In this document: one piece after another, positions 62,077-64,000 of the stretch
How positions within the stretch are numbered: position 1 is the stretch's first letter
How the letters are laid out: every line of letters begins with the position of its first letter
Source of the DNA: Bradyrhizobium sp. sBnM-33
Lineage (GTDB): Bacteria; Pseudomonadota; Alphaproteobacteria; Rhizobiales; Xanthobacteraceae
NCBI RefSeq assembly: GCF_032917945.1
Contig: NZ_CP136624.1
Coordinates: 1,488,001-1,552,000 of the forward strand
DNA length: 64,000 bases
Reading direction: 5' to 3'
Made by a program: the position numbers and the translations under genes
The notes under the pieces: generated by a model
Seen by the model: the letters and a program-made list of their open reading frames with translations, nothing else
Told to the model about the DNA's origin: nothing
Database searches by the model: none

Positions 62077-63237
62077 CTATCCCCGTCCGAGCGCGGTTGC
62101 AATCTTGAGCCGCATGGCGTTGAGCGCCGGGATGATCCCGGTAATCAGCCCCAGCGCGATCATGAGCGCCAGCCCCTGCAGAGCTATGGTCGGCGATACG
62201 GCAAAGCCGGGCACGACGTTGGCCAGGCTGTTGCGCAGCGCCATGGCGATCAGCGCCGCGATCGCCAGTCCGGGAATTCCGCCGAGCAGCGCCAGCAATA
62301 CGGATTCGCCGAGCACCATCGTTAGGATTCGCGGGCCTGAAAATCCGAGCGTCTTCAGCACGCCGATCTCGCGGGTGCGCTCCCGGATCGACAGCGCCAT
62401 CGTGTTGCCGACGATCATCAGAATGGTGACGAAGGCGGCGCCGACCACCAGCAACACGATCAGCGCGATGTTGCCGAACTGCGCCGCAAAGGCCTTGCCG
62501 AAGGCCTTTTCAGTGTCGGTCGAGGTCTCGGCGGTGGAATTGGCGAACATCGCGTCGATCGCCTTGGCCACGCGGTCGTTGTTTTCGGGCGAGGTGGTCT
62601 GCAGGATCATCCAGCCGATGGTATCCTTTCCGAAGCTGCGGGTCTCGTCGAAATAGGGATACTGGAACAGAAGGAAGTTGGTATCGACGTGCTGGGCCTT
62701 GCCCTTGGCGATGCCGACAATGGTGAGATCCCAGGTGTGACCACCGCTCTTCTGGCTGAAGATGTTGCTATTGAGAGGAATCCGATCGCCGATCTTCCAG
62801 CCCCACTTCTGCGCCAGCGTTTCACCGACCACCGCGCTGCCGCGGTCGCGTATGAAGGCCTGAAGCTGCTCGGGAGGAACGTCGATTTCGCTGCGATAGA
62901 CGTCGAAATAGGTGTTTGGCTCGATCGCGAGCGCCATGATGAAGTTCTTGGGATCCTGATAGTAACCGCCGAACCAGTTGGCGAAGGTCACCTGCCGCAC
63001 TCCTTCCACCGCTTTTACGCGGTTGAAATAGGCGATCGGCATCGGCTGGGTGAAGTTGATCTTGTTGACCGTGATCATCCGGTCCGCGGCGGCGGCATCC
63101 TCGCCGGCGGTGAAGGCACGGTAAAATCCGGCGAGCACGCCGAAGATCATGAAGGCGATCAGGATCGACACGATCATCAGGCTCGCGCGCAGTTTGCGGC
63201 GGAACAGGTTTTTCCGCACCAGGTCGAAGTCGTTCAC
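62077..63237 (-). CDS. MacB/FtsX-type ABC permease, subunit 1
   Basis: A 386-residue permease with the same layout as its neighbour: an N-terminal helix (LMIVSILIAFMIFGVLAGFY), a periplasmic domain (about 40-245) and three C-terminal helices (RERTREIGVLKTLGFSGPRI in the FtsX loop). GTG 63237 overlaps the ATPase stop by four bases. The open frame that continues upstream to 63423 lies within the ATPase gene and is rejected. Confidence 0.85.
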   Translation of the reverse strand: MNDFDLVRKNLFRRKLRASLMIVSILIAFMIFGVLAGFYRAFTAGEDAAAADRMITVNKINFTQPMPIAYFNRVKAVEGVRQVTFANWFGGYYQDPKNFIMALAIEPNTYFDVYRSEIDVPPEQLQAFIRDRGSAVVGETLAQKWGWKIGDRIPLNSNIFSQKSGGHTWDLTIVGIAKGKAQHVDTNFLLFQYPYFDETRSFGKDTIGWMILQTTSPENNDRVAKAIDAMFANSTAETSTDTEKAFGKAFAAQFGNIALIVLLVVGAAFVTILMIVGNTMALSIRERTREIGVLKTLGFSGPRILTMVLGESVLLALLGGIPGLAIAALIAMALRNSLANVVPGFAVSPTIALQGLALMIALGLITGIIPALNAMRLKIATALGRG

Positions 63238-63932
63238 GCGGCAAGCTCCCGTTCGACGAAGCGGCCCTTGTCGAGATGCAAGACGCGCTTGGCATAGTTT
63301 GCCGCCGCGGGATCGTGGGTGACCATGACGATGGTCTTGCCGAGCTCGCCATTGAGCAGTTGCAGAATCGATAAGATTTCGTCGGCGGATTGACGGTCGA
63401 GATCGCCGGTCGGTTCGTCGCACAGCAACAGATTCGGGTCCGAGACGATGGCGCGCGCTATCGCCACGCGCTGCTGCTGGCCGCCCGACATTTCGCGCGG
63501 ACGGTGCTTGACGCGATCGGCAAGCCCAACCACGGAAAGCGCGGTGTGAACACGCTCGGCGCGTTCTTTGCTGCGCAATTTGGTGAGCAACAGCGGCAAT
63601 TCCACGTTCTGGGCCGCCGTCAGCATCGGCATCAGGTTATAGAACTGGAAAATGAAGCCGATATTGGCGGCTCGCCAAGCCGCCAATTCGCCCTCGGAGA
63701 GACCGTCGATGCGATGGTCCGCCACCGCAATCTCGCCCGCGTCGACGCGATCGATGCCGCCCAGCAGGTTGAGTAGCGTCGTCTTGCCCGAACCCGACGG
63801 TCCCATGACGGCGACGAAATCGCCGCGGGGAATCGCAAGATCGAGGTGGTCGAAAATCGAGATCGTCTCCTTGCCTTTGGTGAAACGCTTAGCTACGGCG
63901 GTAAGGCGAACCATCGGGTGTTCGGCTGTCAC
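63234..63932 (-). CDS. MacB/LolD-type ABC transporter ATP-binding protein
   Basis: A 232-residue ATPase. Walker A is GPSGSGKTT, the Q-loop [16 protein letters not shown] is of MacB/LolD type, the signature is [15 protein letters not shown], and Walker B is [12 protein letters not shown]. The start is GTG 63932, with an alternative ATG seven codons inside. It drives the two permeases that follow. Its upstream neighbour ends 29 bases away, consistent with one operon that starts beyond the window. Confidence 0.92.
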   Translation of the reverse strand: MTAEHPMVRLTAVAKRFTKGKETISIFDHLDLAIPRGDFVAVMGPSGSGKTTLLNLLGGIDRVDAGEIAVADHRIDGLSEGELAAWRAANIGFIFQFYNLMPMLTAAQNVELPLLLTKLRSKERAERVHTALSVVGLADRVKHRPREMSGGQQQRVAIARAIVSDPNLLLCDEPTGDLDRQSADEILSILQLLNGELGKTIVMVTHDPAAANYAKRVLHLDKGRFVERELAA

Positions 63933-63961
63933 ATTTGTCTCCTCTTTGAATCGGTCGGGAG

Positions 63962-64000
63962 CTAGTTCGCGGCGCTGGCGTCGGCGGAGCCGTTCGCCTT
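63962..64000 (-). CDS. C-terminal end of an upstream gene, probably a periplasmic adaptor (partial)
   Basis: Twelve codons (KANGSADASAAN) and a TAG at 63964-63962 are visible. A gene directly before a MacB-type ATPase is most often an HlyD/MacA-like adaptor protein, and an Ala/Gly/Ser-rich end fits that. The identity is inferred from position only. Confidence 0.35.
   Translation of the reverse strand, partial: KANGSADASAAN

Overview
The window looks like chromosomal DNA of a Bradyrhizobium-type alphaproteobacterium (Nitrobacteraceae). The reasons are the high GC content, the ctrA-fliI-fliJ neighbourhood, the cheAWYBR order with a CheA that carries its own receiver domain, several small proteins I associate with this group (DUF1236, DUF1127, DUF3606, a SANT-like mini-protein), and many short dispersed palindromic repeats of the types that litter Bradyrhizobium intergenic DNA. 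No rRNA, tRNA, CRISPR array, transposase, integrase or phage gene was seen.

Region 1 (1-17 kb) is core motility and cell-cycle DNA. A probable ChpT end is followed by cheA-cheW-cheY-cheB-cheR. Next come a minus-strand yjfL-yjfM-yjfC-like set (DUF350, DUF1190, glutathionylspermidine-synthase-like), a cytochrome P460-cupredoxin fusion, ctrA, fliI-fliJ, an ECF sigma factor with its RskA-type anti-sigma factor, a small membrane protein and flhA. TTAA-N7-TTAA-like candidate CtrA boxes lie before cheA, fliI and flhA.

Region 2 (17-32 kb) is accessory and repeat-rich. It holds two GNAT acetyltransferases and a 2H-phosphoesterase-like gene, each bracketed by dispersed repeats of one family, then OpgC, a SemiSWEET, several mini-genes, a frameshifted Imm11-like gene, and a copper-related group (DUF411, cupredoxin, His-rich membrane protein) in which a (GA)14 tract occupies the ribosome-binding region of the cupredoxin.

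Region 3 (32-48 kb) holds small catabolic and regulatory units. These are a cupin/LysR pair, a tautomerase-crotonase operon facing a TetR gene with two operator-like palindromes, a broken winged-helix/TPR regulator, a beta-keto acid cleavage enzyme, an omega-aminotransferase plus D-amino acid dehydrogenase facing an XRE-cupin regulator, and a polar amino acid ABC transporter plus FAD amine oxidase facing a second XRE-cupin regulator.

Region 4 (48-64 kb) starts with a DUF1236 protein and a divergent gamma-glutamyltransferase/ChaC pair. A ketone/ester-oxidation neighbourhood follows: a frameshifted Baeyer-Villiger monooxygenase, PhyH dioxygenase, ATC hydrolase, and an 892-residue Baeyer-Villiger monooxygenase fused to a hormone-sensitive-lipase-type esterase. 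A LysR gene stands opposite a Bug-type solute-binding protein, and a MacB-like ABC exporter runs off the right edge.

Three perfect matches and one near match to the alphaproteobacterial general-stress (EcfG) promoter GGAAC-N16/17-CGTT lie directly upstream of four small or secreted-protein genes (14.3, 31.7, 39.4 and 48.1 kb). Three genes carry single-base deletions, which could be real decay or assembly errors.
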